Shown one piece after another: positions 21,469-23,688 of a stretch of 23,688 nucleotides of DNA. A program made the position numbers and the translations under genes. The DNA lies in NCBI GenBank assembly GCA_052032225.1, contig JBPEWY010000019.1, forward strand, positions 1 through 23,688, in the 5' to 3' direction. The notes under the pieces were generated by a model. That model was not told the DNA's origin. It worked only from the letters and a program-made list of their open reading frames with translations, and did no database searches. Source of the DNA: JBPEWY01 sp052032225 (GTDB taxonomy: Bacteria; Bacteroidota; Bacteroidia; Flavobacteriales; Flavobacteriaceae). How positions within the stretch are numbered: the stretch's first letter is position 1; each line of letters begins with the position of its first letter.

Positions 21469-23688
21469 CTATGCTTCGGCGTAAGCCTCAATAGGTGTAC
21501 ATGTACAAATTAAATTACGATCTCCATAAGCATCATCTACCCGTCTAACACTTGGCCAAAACTTATTTTCGTGCAAGTAAGGCAACGGGAAAGCAGCTTT
21601 TTGTCTGGAGTAAGGAAAATTCCAAGAATCATTTGTTACCATTGCTAATGTGTGAGGAGCATTTTTAAGAACGTTGTTAGGGTTATCTGCAGAAACCTCC
21701 TCAATTTCTTTTCTAATGGCAATCATTGCATCACAGAACTTATCTAATTCTGCTAAACTTTCGCTTTCTGTAGGCTCTATCATTATAGTGCCGGCTACAG
21801 GGAAAGATACGGTTGGAGCATGAAAACCATAGTCCATTAAACGTTTAGCAATATCAGTAACTTCAATGCCTTTCTTTTTAAATGGTCTGCAATCTATTAT
21901 AAGTTCGTGTGCTGCTCTTCCTTTTTCTCCGGTGTATAGAACAGGATAGTACTCTTCTAAACGGCTTTTTATGTAATTAGCGTTTAAAATAGCATATTTA
22001 GTAGCTTCTGTAAGACCTCTGTAGCCCAACATGGTTATATATCCATACGAAATAAGACATACTAAAGCACTACCCCAAGGAGCTGCAGAGATAGCAGTTA
22101 TTGCGTTTTCACCACCGGTTTTAATTACCGGGTTAGAAGGTAAAAACTTAACTAAGTGTTCTGCTACACAAATAGGACCAACGCCCGGACCGCCACCTCC
22201 ATGAGGTATAGCAAATGTTTTATGCAGATTTAAATGGCAAACATCTGCACCAATGGTCGCCGGATTGGTTAAACCAACTTGAGCATTCATGTTTGCACCA
22301 TCCATATATACCTGTCCGCCGTTGTCATGTATTATTTTGGTTATTTCTTTAATAGAAGCTTCGTAAACGCCATGTGTAGATGGGTAGGTAACCATTAAAG
22401 CAGCCAAACTATCTTTATACTTTTCTGCTTTTTCTTTTAAATCGGCAACATCAATATTACCTTTTTCATCTGTTTTAGTTACTACCACTTTCATACCGGC
22501 CATAACTGCAGAAGCCGGATTGGTGCCGTGTGCAGAAGCTGGAATAAGACATATATTTCTGTGACCTTCGCCGTTAGACTCATGGTAGGCTCTAATAACC
22601 ATTAACCCAGCGTATTCGCCTTGAGCACCTGAGTTTGGTTGAAGTGAAGTTCCGGCAAATCCGGTTATTTCGTTTAGTTGATGCTCTAAATGCGATAACA
22701 TTTCTTGATATCCTTCTGCTTGATCAATTGGTACAAAAGGATGAATATTTGCCCACTCTGCCCAGCTTAACGGGAGCATTTCGGTTGCAGCATTGAGCTT
22801 CATAGTACAAGAGCCTAATGAAATCATTGAGTGGTTAAGAGCTAAGTCTTTACGCTCTAACTTTTTTATGTAGCGCATCATTTCTGTCTCAGAGTGGTAG
22901 GTGTTAAACACTTCGTTCTCTAAGAAAGGCGTTTTACGCTTAACAGCATTCGGGATTACATCAGTTTCTACATTAAAATCAACAGTTGTTGTAGTGCCGA
23001 CCAATGTGGCAAAAACAGAAACTATTTTGGCAACATCATCTTCTGATGTGGCTTCGTTTAATGAAATAGAAATAGTTTGGTTATCTATATAATTAAAGTT
23101 GATGTTGTTTTTAAGTGCAATGTCTCGTAATGCATTACTGTCTGAAACAGCAACTTTTAAGGTGTCAAAATAAGCAGAATTTAATTGGCTAAACCCTAAG
23201 TTATTTAATGCTTTATCTAGAGCTTTAGTATGATTGTGAACTTTTTGTGCTATATACTTTAATCCGTTAGGGCCATGATATACGGCATACATTCCGGCCA
23301 TAACAGCTAAGAGTACTTGAGCGGTACAAATATTAGAAGTTGCTTTATCTCTTTTTATATGTTGCTCTCGTGTTTGCAACGCCATGCGTAAGGCTCTGTT
23401 ACCATCTGTGTCTTTGGTGACTCCAATAATTCTGCCGGGAATACTTCGTTTATATTCTTCTTTTGTTGCAAAAAAAGCAGCATGCGGACCACCGTACCCT
23501 AGCGGAATTCCAAAGCGTTGTGTAGTTCCTACAACAACATCTACACCCCATTTACCCGGAGCAGTAAGCATAACTAAGCTTAAAATATCTGCTGCAACAG
23601 CAACTTTAATTTGGTTTTGTTTTGCTTTTTCTACAAAAGAGGCATAATCATAAACTTGTCCGTGTTTTCCTGGATACTGGAGTATTGC
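21469..23688 (-). CDS. gcvP: Glycine dehydrogenase (decarboxylating), P-protein, 5' end missing
   Basis: The P-protein decarboxylates glycine with pyridoxal phosphate and passes the aminomethyl group to the lipoylated H-protein. The frame stays open to the window edge: upstream of the internal ATG at 23571 it reads ILQYPGKHGQVYDYASF, matching P-protein, so the gene extends past base 23688. The visible 739 residues are roughly the last three-quarters of an unsplit protein of about 950. Landmarks are GVDVVVGTTQRFGIPLGYGGPHAAFFA, LGSCTMKLNAATEM, SGAQGEYAGL, MDGANMNAQVGL, the cofactor lysine (codon 22219-22221) in LNLHKTFAIPHGGGGPG, and FPVAGTIMIEPTESES. Both homologous halves are in one chain, unlike the two-gene gcvPA/gcvPB form. 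A terminator follows. Confidence 0.97.
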   Translation of the reverse strand, partial: AILQYPGKHGQVYDYASFVEKAKQNQIKVAVAADILSLVMLTAPGKWGVDVVVGTTQRFGIPLGYGGPHAAFFATKEEYKRSIPGRIIGVTKDTDGNRALRMALQTREQHIKRDKATSNICTAQVLLAVMAGMYAVYHGPNGLKYIAQKVHNHTKALDKALNNLGFSQLNSAYFDTLKVAVSDSNALRDIALKNNINFNYIDNQTISISLNEATSEDDVAKIVSVFATLVGTTTTVDFNVETDVIPNAVKRKTPFLENEVFNTYHSETEMMRYIKKLERKDLALNHSMISLGSCTMKLNAATEMLPLSWAEWANIHPFVPIDQAEGYQEMLSHLEHQLNEITGFAGTSLQPNSGAQGEYAGLMVIRAYHESNGEGHRNICLIPASAHGTNPASAVMAGMKVVVTKTDEKGNIDVADLKEKAEKYKDSLAALMVTYPSTHGVYEASIKEITKIIHDNGGQVYMDGANMNAQVGLTNPATIGADVCHLNLHKTFAIPHGGGGPGVGPICVAEHLVKFLPSNPVIKTGGENAITAISAAPWGSALVCLISYGYITMLGYRGLTEATKYAILNANYIKSRLEEYYPVLYTGEKGRAAHELIIDCRPFKKKGIEVTDIAKRLMDYGFHAPTVSFPVAGTIMIEPTESESLAELDKFCDAMIAIRKEIEEVSADNPNNVLKNAPHTLAMVTNDSWNFPYSRQKAAFPLPYLHENKFWPSVRRVDDAYGDRNLICTCTPIEAYAEA

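Overview
The window is low-GC chromosomal DNA from a member of the Bacteroidota, almost certainly the family Flavobacteriaceae. The evidence is a GldJ gliding lipoprotein gene divergent from porV (type IX secretion), Bacteroidota-type -7 promoter elements (TAnnTTTG) upstream of several genes, lack of clear Shine-Dalgarno sites, and a PafA-type alkaline phosphatase. The content looks like ordinary, densely packed core chromosome. I see no insertion sequence, prophage, CRISPR array or rRNA.

Layout. 1-1109: 3' part of folC (cut by the window edge), followed by tRNA-Val(TAC) with its own promoter and terminator. 1314-4308 (minus): gldJ then murF, separated by a perfectly palindromic terminator. 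4309-4656: non-coding divergent region. 4657-6302 (plus): porV-cdd. 6424-9051 (plus): pdhA-pdhC (pyruvate dehydrogenase E1 alpha and E2) with an exact -7 element and a terminator. 9140-10782 (plus): exported M28 peptidase and a short-chain dehydrogenase, overlapping by one base. 10806-12319 (minus): a BKACE-family (DUF849) enzyme followed by a GNAT-like protein. 12390-15540 (plus): SprT-like metalloprotein, GDP-mannose pyrophosphorylase, DUF389 membrane protein. 15542-17046 (minus): MlaE-like permease and MlaF-like ATPase. 17160-18833 (plus): pafA. 18808-21303 (minus): KASIII-like synthase, SAM methyltransferase, family 2 glycosyltransferase. 21469-23688 (minus): gcvP, cut by the right window edge.

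How the genes work together. gldJ and porV belong to the gliding/type IX secretion machinery of the cell envelope; the usual neighbour porU is not between them. murF, the GDP-mannose enzyme, MlaEF and the KASIII/methyltransferase/glycosyltransferase cassette all point to envelope synthesis and upkeep. folC, gcvP, cdd and pdhA/pdhC are one-carbon, nucleotide and central-carbon metabolism.

The observations most worth following are: porU missing from its usual place; an EF-hand-like calcium loop inside PorV; a recently homogenised half of the two PdhC lipoyl domains; a pafA terminator embedded in the opposing glycosyltransferase gene; a hairpin spanning the stop codons of two convergent genes whose arms encode the same tail; an orphan BKACE-GNAT pair; and an uncharacterised KASIII-methyltransferase-GT2 cassette. 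I found no clear-cut novel defence or mobile system.
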